This document shows, piece by piece, positions 1 through 10,736 of a stretch of 64,000 nucleotides of DNA. Source of the DNA: Echiichthys vipera (taxonomy: Eukaryota; Chordata; Actinopteri; Perciformes; Trachinidae); assembly GCA_963691815.1 (NCBI GenBank), contig OY829662.1, positions 10,641,748 to 10,705,747 of the forward strand, written 5' to 3'. Numbering within the stretch: the stretch's first letter is position 1; the number at the start of each line of letters is the position of its first letter. The position numbers and the translations under genes are program-made. The notes beneath the pieces were generated by a model. It saw nothing but the letters and a program-made list of their open reading frames with translations, had not been told where the DNA came from and ran no database searches.

Positions 1-125
1 ATAGGGATGTTTGAGTAGCTCTTTGTGCACAGAGGCTGATATAAAAGAGATCTTACTCAGCAATTCCTTTAACTGAAGAGTCATTTTTATTTACGTTTAT
101 TCTCCACTCTTTTCCTGTGCTGCAG

Positions 126-2067
126 ATGGGCAGTCGCGCTGCAAGTACAAGTGCAGGCTCATCAAGTGCAGACTCTCAGTCCGCCTCCCCTAAAGCTCTG
201 TTCCCTATCACGTCACAAGTACGCAGCTGTCTACCTGCTCTGCTCTGACAGCCTGCAGCTTTACAATTGGCATGCACACAATTGTGTATAGTTTGCCTGC
301 TGTGGTGTACTTGGGAAGATTAATTATATTTTATTTGCCAACGCTTTTTTAGCAAGAAATTATGAAATTCCAGACTTTATGAGGGTTTAAAATACTTTAA
401 AAGATAATTTTATTTCTAGAAACTTGCCTTTTGTTTGCTTTTTCTTTTGCTACAAATCTGCATTCATAGAATACTACAGCAAGATTTACTTAATCACCTC
501 AACAAAATCAGAAAATTGAGAGTTATGCAGATTTGTAGATAGGGCTTCTCATTTCTGAACTGCTGCAGTATAGCAATACTCTTAAAGAATCAAATACAAT
601 ATTTATCTATCATATAGTCAGTCTCTGTTAAGTCTCTGTTTTAATGTAAATCTGAAATTCATAAACGCATGAAATGGTATTTTATTTACAATTTCCTTCT
701 GAAACCAAAGCTACTACTTAACATTTTTTTCTGATTTGGGTGAACTATCCCAGTGTACAAACAATAGTATGAATGTGAAGTTTAATCGACTACATATGAG
801 CCCAATAATGGGAGTAACCTCAAAGTATGACTAAATGTGTGTCCCCTATTAAATTAAATGCCTTTCAGCACATTCTGATGTGTTTTCTTCTGTCCCCCCT
901 CAGAGTCAGCAGTCAGGGTCCCCCCACCCTCCCTCCTCCACCACTTCTGACCCCTCAAAGCCCACATTCCCGGCCTACACTCAGGCCACCGTAGCTGTGG
1001 CCAGCCCCAGTGCTGGCAGCAGTACGGTCTCTAAACCTCCCTCTACTGTGACCAGTAAGCCCGCCACCCTCACCACCTCCAGTGCAACCAGTAAGTTGAT
1101 CCACCCTGATGAGGATATCTCACTGGTAAGTAGTCCAACTGCAACTCTCTCTCTTTATAGTTTCTACAGTAAGTAGCATTTTGAGGGAACACTGTTAACC
1201 ATAGCTAGAGCCTTACTTTCTGTCGAGTCAATAAATGGCTATTCTTGTACAAAAAAAAATTATTCATGTTGTTTAACTGTCCTTTGTGTCAGCGTGTAAT
1301 TATGTCTCCCCGTTTGCTTTCTGTGTCTCGTAGGAAGAGTCGCGCGCTCAGTTGCCGAGGTACCAGCGCACTGTTGCCTGTCAAGGCCAAACTACCGCTG
1401 CTGCATCAGTGGGACCCGTGGGTGGTATGATGGCTCCTCAACAGCCTGGCATGAGGCATCCAATACCTGGTATACACCGCTGGCCTCTGGTTCAGAAAGA
1501 AAACTTTTTTAAAAAGACTTTTTTCCTATAGCATCATCAAGTCAAAGTAAACGTTAGACCTGTGCTTCAACATGTAATTGTAAACATTTATCTTGAAGCA
1601 ATATTGTGCCTAATGCTGCATTAATCTCATATCGTAATTACGGGTTTCTGACTTGTAGTCAGTGTTCACGTCAAGATCCAAGTTGTAATTTAGACTGGGA
1701 AACAAATACAGTGCCTGAAAACCTGAAAGTCTGGACACCTCACATCAGCCAAAGTCTGTTGTTTAATGTAATTAAACCTAAATGTATTGAATACAGTACA
1801 GCCTCACAGAGCTGCTAAGATGGTAGACGTTTGTTATAAAGTATAATTGATTTTTTGACTACTGATTTTTTAATGAAAAGCCAACAAACCTGTGTTTCTG
1901 CAGGCCAGTATGGTGGTCCAACCCAGGGGATGCCGGGCTACATGCCAGGGGGGCTGCCTCCATACAGACAGGCCCCTCCTATGGTTCCACCGGGGTACCA
2001 GGGAGCCCCTCCACGGCCACCCATGGGTATGAGACCCCCTGTCATGTCTCCTGGAGCCCGCTACTGA
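126..2067 (+). CDS. znf207: Zinc finger protein 207 (BuGZ), C-terminal part, four exons
   Basis: Only the C-terminal part of the gene lies in the window. The exons I can place are 126-218, 904-1125, 1334-1469 and 1904-2067 (TGA stop at 2065-2067); all have AG acceptors and GT donors and the phases join without a break. The first exon encodes a serine-rich stretch with ADSQSASPKALFP, a block recognisable from vertebrate ZNF207. Exons two and three together make the GLEBS motif (KLIHPDEDISL, then EESRAQLPRYQ), which in the family binds BUB3. The tail is rich in Pro, Gly and Met and ends PPMGMRPPVMSPGARY, close to the mammalian C-terminus. The known protein is nuclear, binds microtubules, protects BUB3 and promotes spindle assembly and kinetochore loading; its zinc fingers would be encoded left of the window. 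The donor after the first exon (CAA before gtacgc) is weak. Teleosts often carry two znf207 copies; I cannot tell which this is. Confidence 0.93.
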
Positions 2068-2209
2068 AGCCTGCCATCCTCTCTTCAATAGGTTTGGACA
2101 CTCAACCCTTTTCTAATGTCCTCAGCTGCTAGTAGACAGACCAGTATTGGTATTATAGTACCAAGACATACTGTTTATTCTACTACTGAGCTATGAGGAA
2201 GAGACACTG

Positions 2210-2215
2210 AATAAA
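2210..2215 (+). promoter_or_regulatory. znf207 proximal polyadenylation signal
   Basis: AATAAA lies 143 bases after the znf207 stop codon, in a fitting position for a short 3' UTR form. Confidence 0.5.
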
Positions 2216-2461
2216 CAGCAAACAAAAAGCATCACAGAGGGCATGGGAAATATTTACACTGTACCTAACCAAGGCCATGAACTGTTGTTTCAAACCATCT
2301 CTTGTTCTGTGGCTTTTTTTCCTTCTCATGTTTCATTCAGGTTTATAGAAGTGTAGTAGATATGGTTCGTAGTGTTGTGAAGGCGCTGGAGTTACATGGG
2401 CAGTACGCACCCTTTATCAAGGCAAGTTTTATGTAAATACATTTCTGTTCTAAGCTAAACA

Positions 2462-2529
2462 GTGAGGCCTTCACAGCACATAGTGCTGTTGGACTTTGTG
2501 TCCCCAACTTTGTTTGGTGAAGGCTTCAT
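2462..2529. other. Hairpin-forming segment, copy 1 (unknown structured element)
   Basis: Bases 2462-2474 can pair with 2517-2529 over 13 positions, including two G-U pairs; the core is GCCTTCAC against GTGAAGGC. Inside lie two small hairpins: AGCAC-ATA-GTGCT at 2475-2487, and GTTGG against CCAAC between 2488 and 2508. The fold is therefore a three-way junction. A related segment lies at 3055-3127. It sits in the probable znf207 3' UTR. I do not recognise it as a known miRNA or snoRNA. Confidence 0.45.
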
Positions 2530-2651
2530 TTAACTGTTGATGCACTCTTTCTGTTTAATTTTCATAGTTTTAACGAGGAGATGCTCCCATAACCTTAAAT
2601 ATTTCAAGCACTAAATGACGTGGTATATGTATTGTTGTAAAACTGTATTGT

Positions 2652-2657
2652 AATAAA
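2652..2657 (+). promoter_or_regulatory. znf207 distal polyadenylation signal candidate
   Basis: A second AATAAA, 585 bases after the stop, followed by T-rich and GT-containing sequence. It would give a longer 3' UTR form that includes the first hairpin-like segment at 2462-2529. Confidence 0.5.
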
Positions 2658-5543
2658 ATGTGGCAAAAATGTAAGACTCTTCTTTGCGGGACGTTAGTGG
2701 GAAAAGAGACGTCACAGCAGGTTTGTACTCATAAACATGCTTTTGTTGTCTTAAAGATGAACAATCTCAACAGCAATGTGTTGTTTTTTGTTGAGTTGAA
2801 ATGTAAAATGTTGGTAGATGTTTTATTTTGGTTATAAGCAGCATATAGTTGTTTTTTACTTTTTAAATTAATGCACTGTACACGGCGAGTGCATTGTACA
2901 GCTGCATAACTTCCGGGTGGCTGTAGTGCTAAAACCCAGATTTCTCTTCTTCCTGTAGCGATGCCATGGGGGACTGGCTGAGGCCCTGTCTCAGTGTAGC
3001 CCTGTTTCAGCCTGAGGCAAGTCTCACCGTTTTTCTGTCTTCTCATTCATTACCAGGGGCCCTCACAGCTTACACGCTGTTGGATCTCAATGTCCCCAAA
3101 CTTGCAGCAAGTTTGGTGAAGGCCCTTGTTTGTGTTGTTACGTTGAGGCACCATTTTCTCCAGGCATGTTAGCTTATGTGAATTATGTTCTTTATTGTTA
3201 AGCTCTTATGTGTCATTAAACCAGTATCTTCCATTCTCGGTTGGTGAGAGCATCAGGAAGCTCAGGTTTCATTTAATAACTTTATACTGAAAGTATGGAG
3301 CTGTTTTAAATGAAACCATATTCCTTTCAGAAGCTTTATTAACTAGTCCTACAGTTCACAGCAGTCTGGAATTTTTATGGCTTGGTTCAAAAAAGTAAAA
3401 TCATTTGTTACAGACACCATTAACAACCTGTCACATACACTCATATATACATGAAATGTTTTTGGGGGGTTTGTGATGAAGAAATGACTTTTCATATGCT
3501 TTGTTAAATGGCTTTACCGCTTAATCCTGTTTGTTCCATCAGCTGTCCTCACTTGATCATTTGAATTATACTACTTACATGAAGGAGTGAATGAATCCCT
3601 ACCAGTAACAGGTTAGTTAAAGCTGTAAGTACCACTGCTGTAATTGTAATTCCCCTTGACCTGTGTTTTTTGTGCACACATGAGATCTTAATGTCTTTCA
3701 CCTTTTTTGAAAAACTACAACTATTCTTCGAGGATTTTAAATTAATGGCAGCCAATCGATGTCCAATAATCAAAATTTTGAGTGTGCAACACATTTCTTT
3801 CCACTAGTTCCGATTACTGTTATCAGAACCTCAACATAGTCTTTCATGGGAATAACATGAGTAACACAGGCATAGTCTTCACTGGTAAGTACGGGCGCAT
3901 CACTTTTGTTCAATATGCTGACGGGTTACGGCAAGAGCCACTCCTGGTGATGCCCCACTAACCTAGAGTGTGATTGGCTATCTGCCTGGTCAGAGGCAGT
4001 ACATTCAATTGTATTTTGCTGTTGTATTGGGAGTTTTGAAAGCCTTGTACATTTTTTCACAGTACAATGTTTCTTCCCACACAGGCTTATTTTAATTTTG
4101 GTGGTACTTTATACTGCGACTACTTTCAGATGTGCAGTGTTTTCTGATGTGGCCTACTGTTAGGTTTGTTTTGAAGACTTATGGAAAAAGTATGGAAGCT
4201 TTATATTACATTTTATGATGTCACTCTGTTCTGTTTTTATCTAAGTTAAAATGCTAAGACACTGTAATGTTACATTTTGAAGCATATGAGTAGTTGGTCA
4301 ATAATGCTATTCTCACATACTTCCTGCTTCCCCTGCATAAAGTGAGCGATCCACTTGGACCACCCTAGTCAAAAAAATGCCAATCAAGTAAATATTCAAG
4401 ATGTTTTGCTTACGCTTCTTTGTAAGATAATATTGAAACAAGATAATGGGGTTTGTGAGATATCGCACAAAAAATGTCTAAAGATTTTACCTGCTGAAGA
4501 ATAAAGTTTCATGAAAATACCCATTTTCTTCTGCTTATGGTAATTGAGAATATGATTGGTGTGCTGGGCCAGTTTAGAAGCTTTGGATGAGATATCTTTC
4601 TGATTTTAAGTGGAAAAACTGAAGCTTAATCATAAATATTTGTTTCAGGATCTGTCACTCTCGAATTGTATTTTCTGCACAATTGTCTGATTGTATACAT
4701 TTGTATAAAGCAGATCATAAACTATTTTAATGTCTTTGCAATGCTTCCCACCATACGCTCATATTTTGTTTATTTGGAAACCCTAACTAATTACTCCTAA
4801 TGATTATTGTGTTATGAAGCTGTTAAAAAACACACGCACACACATCTTTCTACCATACCCACTACTCTGGCAAATTAATTCAGATTTATTCCGAAAGCAT
4901 TTTGTTCACAGCATTACTTAGTTAGTCTTGACAAGTGAGAATCAAAAGTTTTCATTGTGCATACAAATTAAATACATAATTATAATGTAATATTACACAA
5001 TCTGAAATGGGCCAGTGCAATTCAATACTGGTTACCATCATACACCTGATTTAGCATCAGTTGGCATGAGAGCATTTATTTGCATATTGCTAACGACACG
5101 CTGCTCTCTGGCTAACGCACGCAACTACACTTCACTGTAAAACTGTTTTTTTTAATGATGAAGTAGCAGCCTACTGAACTAGATTTGTCTGTCTTGACAC
5201 TACTAAAGAGCTGTTACTCTGACTGCAAGAAGGCAGTGCACTCATACACAGGTTGAGTTTTACAAAGAGTTTGACTTCTAGTTATTAAAAAAGGACAGTT
5301 TAGTTGCGTAGTTATCTACCCATTACATTTTTAACACTAATGTACAGTATGAATTGCTTTGAGGACAAGAAAGCTACTGAAAAGTGTCACAAGTTACAGA
5401 TGCTAGTAAGAGAGATTAACTGATCTCCTTTACTAATGTTATCACAAAATACTTATTCAGCATTTACACTGATTCTAAACTCAGGATTGTTGTAAAGTCA
5501 CCATGTCAAGAAAATGAATAGGACATGTTTAAAATATGTAATG
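2658..5543. other. Spacer between znf207 and the ZP3 pair
   Basis: About 2.9 kb of AT-rich sequence without a convincing coding exon on either strand. The hairpin-like segment at 3055-3127 is the only structure that stands out. AATAAA near 4500 could be a far distal znf207 polyadenylation site, but nothing else supports that. Confidence 0.6.
3055..3127. other. Hairpin-forming segment, copy 2 (unknown structured element)
   Basis: Similar in sequence to 2462-2529: both share TCACAGC, GCTGTTGGA, TGTCCCCAA and GTTTGGTGAAGGC in the same order. The outer stem pairs 3055-3066 with 3116-3127 at 11 of 12 positions. One outer pair that is A-U in copy 1 is G-C here. Internal hairpins differ in detail, with AAACTTG-CAG-CAAGTTT near the 3' side. 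Function unknown. Confidence 0.45.
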
Positions 5544-5549
5544 TTTATT
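5544..5549 (-). promoter_or_regulatory. Polyadenylation signal of the short ZP3-like gene
   Basis: AATAAA on the minus strand 22 bases past the TAG stop, giving a 3' UTR of only some 40-50 nt. Very short 3' UTRs are known for ZP genes. Confidence 0.7.
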
Positions 5550-5570
5550 GACAGGAATTTTGTTCTCTGC

Positions 5571-8226
5571 CTATTTGCTGGGGAGAACCATCAAAGGGCC
5601 AAGTGTTACAGTTCCACATGTCCCGGTATCTGAAACATCAAAAATGGTCAATTGTCAAAAGAATTAAGAAAAGAAAAAAAAAGAGGAGAGAATTTGGGGA
5701 AATGGTGGGCTTTTGCATAGATATACAACAACCTGTGCTCTGCAGCATACCTTTAGGGATCAGGCGCCGCAGATTTGTATCATCGTTGGGAGAACAGGAA
5801 CTGTCACAACATCGACATACATGATCACTCCCATCCACATTTCTCCATCTAAAAAGAAAAGTACAGAATTATTTTAAAGTTTGGCATAATATTTGAGTCT
5901 CAGACCTGTAGTTCAGTTTCTTTCACAGTTTAAGTAATAATGACCTCTTTGTAAAAATCAACTCTAAATTTGCAGTGCAGACTAAAAGTAGTCTACTGTG
6001 TGGCGTATTAGATGAACAAATTAAACTATGACAAATGTTAGATGGCTGACTATAAGCTTTAATTTGAGGCCATTTACACAAAATCCAATGTAGAAATTAT
6101 AGTCATTTTTTGCATATGACTCATGTTAACACCCGTACAGCTTAAAATCAGCACAATAATCTCAGCCTGATCCAAAATGTTGGAGTAAAGCAAAATATTT
6201 AAAATTTCAAATACTGTTTTGATGATGTGCTTGTGGAAATGATCCACTAAAAAGAAAAAAGAAATCACCTTGAATACACATAATTGCAGGCCTTGTTGAT
6301 GGGGCTGCTCTTCCACATTTCATAGGTCGTTTTCAGTTTGCAAGTGATAAATATCTAATAAATAAGAAGAGGGAGGTGACCACAGAAATGTCATTACACA
6401 ACCTCAGAGCATTTCCAGACATCTTTTAAGTCATGCAAGTTAGAAAAGTGGCTCACTGAGTTCCTTGAATCCTGGTGAAACAGGAAAGCGTCGAGCTGCA
6501 GTTGAAGAGAAGAAGCCCTCTTTCTGGGTTGGAACAGTGAGTTTGATCCTCCCTCTTTTGCATCAGCGAGGCACCTGACAAGAATAATGTTCTCACACAG
6601 GTCAAAAGCCAATTTGTTGTCTTGTACTGTATACAGAGCTCATCTTACCCGTGGTTTTGAATGAAATAGTATCTAGGGACTGATGTTGCGTCAGGTGACA
6701 AAGTGGCGACACAGCTGTCGATGAAGAGCCGTCTTTGTCCTGAATCAGGTCCGGTGTAAGATGCCTCGAGGTACAGGAGGTCTCCAATGTAGTAGACCCT
6801 GGAGGATGTCTCAATCGTCCAATTATCTACATGTAGTGGTGGGATGTAACCAAGTAGCCTACATTTAGGTACTGATGTCTTTAAGCAGGTAGGGGTGCTA
6901 CAAAAACACTGATGTAGAAACACTGACCAATCAGAGCAGACTGGGTTTCAGACAGAGGGTGAATACAGGTATATTCAGATAGACATGAAGAAAATGAAGT
7001 GAAAAGCATGTTCTAGTAGAAATAAAAAAATACAAGTATGAAACTGAGCATTATGTGTCCCCTTTAAAACTAGCGCTGCCTTTACGTGCTATGGAAAAGA
7101 TGTCTTTTCCACTTGAAACTGGAAATAACCAGTGCGTTGTGTTCAAGTGCTTTTGTTGAAACATGAGTCAGTCACTTAGGAAAAAACATTTTAGACTGCC
7201 TAATTCATCAGCTACAGTGAAAAGAGAGAAAAAAAAACCTTTGGATTAGCTGCATGGTCACAAAAATGAAATGACACCAGTAATATGAATCCATGAACAT
7301 TATATAATAAACATTGAGCAGAATTAGTACTTTTACATTAGCCTACTTTTTTTTAAAACATACATTACATATTTATTTAAGTAAATGTTGGCAATTATAC
7401 TTTAAATAAGGTTCTGAATGAATACTTTAACATGTGGTAAAGTATTTTCCTGGAGCTTATTGGTACTTCTACTACCGACTACACTTACCGGTCATCAGCT
7501 TCAGAGAGAAAGCAGCTGTTGAATACTCAGGAGTGGAGATCTGGGACAGCTGTGGAGAGTTACTGCTCACAGTGTGTGTCCTGTCCCAGAAAGTCAAAGT
7601 CAACCATCATGAAGTCACAAAATGGCTTCTCTGTACAACACAGGGATACAAATCTCACCTTTTATAGTGACAGTATACAGGGACTACAGCATGTACCATC
7701 CTTGTAATTGTATGGTATCTGGCAGCTGGTAAGAGTACCAGCTTGTTGGAGTAGATCACAGAGTCCTCAGAGATCTAGAACATTTAAAAAAAAAAATGTT
7801 TTAAATCAGTGAACTTTGTTTCTCAGCAACCAGATGTATGCATCAACATCAACTTACAGTTAATTTGGAGCCACAGTCTTGCAGTGCAGCTTCAATGACA
7901 TATTCATAGTCGCCAGCAGCAGCAGCAGCTTGGCACTGAACGCTCTGTGAATGCTCGGCTCCTCCAAGAAAAAGCTCTCCAGGAGACACAACACGGCCAT
8001 TTTTATACAGGTCAGCCTTTACCTTAATGATCATGGATGAGTCTGTGCATTGTACACGGACAGGTGATCCGTCATCGCTTTCTGCTTCAGTTCTTATCGG
8101 GGCAGACTTATATTCCCTTCCTTCAGCGTCGATCATGGGACCATCTCTCAAAGTTCGAATGGCATCAGCGCTAAAAAGAAATGATATGAGCAGTGCCAGA
8201 AAAGCTAAGTTGTCTGCCATCACCAT
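5571..8226 (-). CDS. zp3: Zona pellucida sperm-binding protein 3-like, short paralogue (371 aa)
   Basis: Egg-envelope structural protein of the ZP3 family. Eight exons, 5' to 3': 8226-7858, 7774-7659, 7580-7489, 6826-6649, 6574-6457, 6354-6269, 5848-5751, 5629-5571. Splice sites are canonical and the 1116 nt give an unbroken frame ending in TAG. I chose the start MVMADNLAFLALL because it opens directly into a signal peptide; an in-frame ATG 129 bases upstream gives a less plausible N-terminus. The ZP-N half carries four cysteines (VQCTD, VQCQA, QDCGS, VYCHY). The ZP-C half carries SCVATL, CLADA, ITCKL, KACNY and the family's CRCCDSSC cluster after WRNVDGSD. The protein stops just after GPLMVLPSK, where the neighbouring paralogue continues for more than 140 residues. 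No transmembrane segment is seen, as is usual for fish ZP3. It lies head-to-tail behind its paralogue and arose by tandem duplication. Oocyte or liver expression is expected from the family. Confidence 0.92.
6926..7075 (+). repeat. Dispersed repeat, copy 1 of 4 in the window
   Basis: Contains CCAATCAGAGCAGACTGGG, CAGACAGAGGGTGAATACAG and ATGTTCTAGTAGAAA, then ends near TCCCCTTTAAA. Related copies lie near 13925-14110 (same orientation), 19200-19400 and 34850-35240 (opposite). It sits in the third intron of the short ZP3-like gene. The sequence matches an abundant percomorph repeat as I remember it; its class is uncertain. Confidence 0.55.
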
Positions 8227-8249
8227 CTTGCTCTTTTCACAGAACAGGA

Positions 8250-8282
8250 CTGCACTGCACAGCACAGCACAGCACAGCAAAG
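8250..8282. repeat. Short pentamer repeat (CACAG/GCACA)
   Basis: About five imperfect copies of a five-base unit (GCACA) just upstream of the short ZP3-like start codon, in its probable 5' UTR or core promoter. Confidence 0.6.
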
Positions 8283-8480
8283 CCTCCTGCTCAACACAGT
8301 CAGTAAGAAAAGTGATTATAGTGTATTTTAGATGAGATGCAGCAGGTTTAAACACTCAGACTCAAATTAGTCCCAGTTCAGACAAGCTAATCACATGGAG
8401 ACTACAGCTGGAAGCAATTACTCATTAACTGATGTGGGAGAATTGATAGAGATGCATGTCTGTGATTGGCCAACACGCAG

Positions 8481-8489
8481 GGTTATATA
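8481..8489 (-). promoter_or_regulatory. Possible TATA box of the short ZP3-like gene
   Basis: TATATAACC on the minus strand about 255 bases before the chosen start codon. It would imply a 5' UTR longer than usual for ZP genes, so a weaker TATAAT near 8313 is an alternative. Confidence 0.3.
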
Positions 8490-8799
8490 CCCAGTTTCTT
8501 TCCTTATGCATCATTATTGAAATTAGGTACTGATTGAACATCACTAAAATTGTTGCCCCATATTATCTTATTTCAAGACATATTTTTACTTTAACCATTT
8601 TTTAAATGTTTTTTTGAATGTAAGTTAATTAAGTACAAATTAATGTAAGTAGCACATATAGAGGTGTGAGGCTCAGTCCACAGCCAAATAAAAAAAGAAA
8701 ACCTGTCCCATACACAGCAGGTTTTTGGCTTTATGTTTGAAGTAAACAGGCACTTTTATTATTACTCTTTATTATACAAGGACCATGCACACAAAACAT

Positions 8800-9730
8800 T
8801 AAAGGGATACTTCAGATTTCCTGGGATTATACTTGCCTGGGAATCCAGACCCACATTGATCCAGGCGTAGGGTCCGGCAACGAGCAATAGAGCTTCCCAA
8901 CTCTGGGGCAGCACCAATGCATACAGTTCAAAATACCACCACATGCAATTGGACAGCGCTACGACCAATTAGAGCAATGAACAAGGTGTCATATCTAGTT
9001 TTCACCAGTGTTGTGCCTGAACGCGTTCATTGAACGATAGTTCATGAACTCGTTCATTTTATGGGTGAACGTGAACTGAACGTACTGTATTTTGCCTGAT
9101 GAACGTTACTGTGAACTCCATGCTCTTTCAGTTTAACTTCGTTCAATAGAGTGCCAGATTTCTATAGAGCCTTCCAGTCAAAAACCAGGCTAAAACACAC
9201 CGTAAACAGGCCTTAATATGGAGCAGAAAAAACACCCAATCTAGTAACACCAGTCACCAGTGTCATCAAAACAAAACACAGCCCCCCCCCCCCCCTTGAG
9301 TGGTTGAAGATGGATGGTTCTATATAGACCATGGCAATCATTTTGATAATAGCTTGCAGCAACATATTGGAAAAAAAGAACTGTGAACTTAGTTCATAAT
9401 TTTGAATTGTGAACTATGAACTGAACTACATTTTAAAATTTGTGAACTGAACTATGAACTAGTTCATGTAGAAAATGAACTTTCCCAACACTGGTTATCA
9501 CTATGCCCTGTTCGTTTAGCGACTAGGACTATATGGTAAATTAACCTTTTGCCCTATCCTTTCAGCAAAACAGCAGATACATCTTTCTTGCAAATGAAAT
9601 GACTGAGTGTATGCTATGTTTAGAATATGTGTGCAGCTATATTTCCATCAAACAGCCCTGTTAAAGTTTACATAGGGGGAAATTAAGCTGTTATCTATGC
9701 TCTCGTAGAAGCCACCAGACTTGCTGGTCT
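8800..9730. repeat. Probable older repeat flanking the hAT insertion
   Basis: The left flank begins TTAAAGGGATACTTCAG near 8801 and the right flank carries GAAGCCACCAGACTTG near 9709. Both resemble widespread percomorph MITE sequence as I remember it, which suggests the hAT element landed inside an older repeat. The outer limits are not proven. Confidence 0.35.
9006..9493. mobile_element. hAT-type MITE with 8-bp target duplication
   Basis: A 488-bp non-autonomous element. The left end starts CAGTGTTGTG and the right end finishes CCCAACACTG, so the termini are inverted repeats of the common CAGTGTTGGG type. Flanks GTTTTCAC (8998-9005) and GTTATCAC (9494-9501) match at 7 of 8 bases, as expected for a hAT target duplication. 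The interior is rich in GAACTGAACTATGAACT and GTTCATGAAC motifs in both orientations. It encodes no transposase. It sits between the two ZP3-like genes. Confidence 0.8.
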
Positions 9731-10720
9731 ACCACTGCCTTGATCAGTTAGTCTTGTTAGTTCCCAACCCCTTTAAAACACAATTTCACAAACCCATGGA
9801 TTATTTCAGATTTATTTTGATACAGGTCCAAATAACATCCATGAAAGAAGTTCCATTATCCAAACTGCTTTTTACTGAGCAAACACTTTCAACAGCATTT
9901 GTTCGATCTTTAAAATCTTGCATAGGTTTTGCCTGCTGTAATCTATCTGAAGTTTACATTATCACATCTGGTATTTCCGATGTGCATAATGGATCTGGAA
10001 CGGACATTGTACCGCTTGTACAGCTTGACAATAAGCGTTTGTGAGGAGCTACTGGCAGTTGAGGAGAAGTTGACACGAGGTGATCTCTTTCGAGACAGTG
10101 ACGGCTCCAAAAGAGATTAGTGTAGATGCAATAGCATCAGTTATCAGAACTGGTGTATTTCTTCTTTAAAGATGGAAAAGATGTTTCATTGTTCTGATTC
10201 ACAAATAGAATTCAGTATACCATTTGATGAATTATAGGATTGTGTTACTTTTAGGCTTAACATGCCTTTACATCTTGCTTTATACAGTTTCACTGGTGTG
10301 CTTGTTACATTTGAACACCAGTATCTACGGTGGCTACTTCTGCAACAGCGGTAGATGCTACTGTAAGTTTTGTCCTAAATGCAAACAAATCCAAGCACGT
10401 TGAATATGCAGTCACACTGAAAAGTCCTGAAACACACAAAGCAGATGCTTGCTTAATGGAAACAGGGGGGAAACGTTCAAGACACTTTGCCTTCTCTGAA
10501 GTTTAATTTGGCAGTGGCATTTTAAAGTTCCAGATGGACTGACAGACCAAATTATATCCCAAATTCATGTGTCATAGTACATTTGTCACTAAGACAAACC
10601 CCCATCTTATACCAGCAGGAAACTAAACTTGTAACATTCACGGTCAAACAAATGGGTTCTCCCCCCCCCCCCCAACATAAGGTAATGGTGCACTATTTAA
10701 TAATTCAAAAGCAAACACTA
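9731..10720. other. Spacer downstream of the long ZP3-like gene
   Basis: About 1 kb with no coding exon that I can support, AT-rich, with a C tract near 10661-10673. One 107-codon plus-strand frame lies in it but has no family resemblance or splice context. Confidence 0.5.
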
Positions 10721-10722
10721 GC

Positions 10723-10736
10723 TTTAATTGTTTATT
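10723..10736 (-). promoter_or_regulatory. Polyadenylation signals overlapping the stop region of the long ZP3-like gene
   Basis: AATAAA (10731-10736) lies inside the last codons and ATTAAA (10723-10728) overlaps the TAA stop. If used, the mRNA would have almost no 3' UTR, which fits the extremely short 3' UTRs described for mammalian ZP3. Inference from position only. Confidence 0.5.

Noticed and set aside
5638..5750. Hydrophobic C-terminal extension of the short ZP3-like protein (LLFFFLFLILL), like a membrane anchor
   Set aside because: It is the translation of the last intron's pyrimidine tract. Splicing from 5751 to 5629 gives an in-frame end (GPLMVLPSK) that matches the paralogue.
7849..8355. 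Longer N-terminus for the short ZP3-like protein starting at 8355
   Set aside because: The extra residues place the signal peptide more than 40 residues inside the protein; the start at 8226 is directly followed by it.
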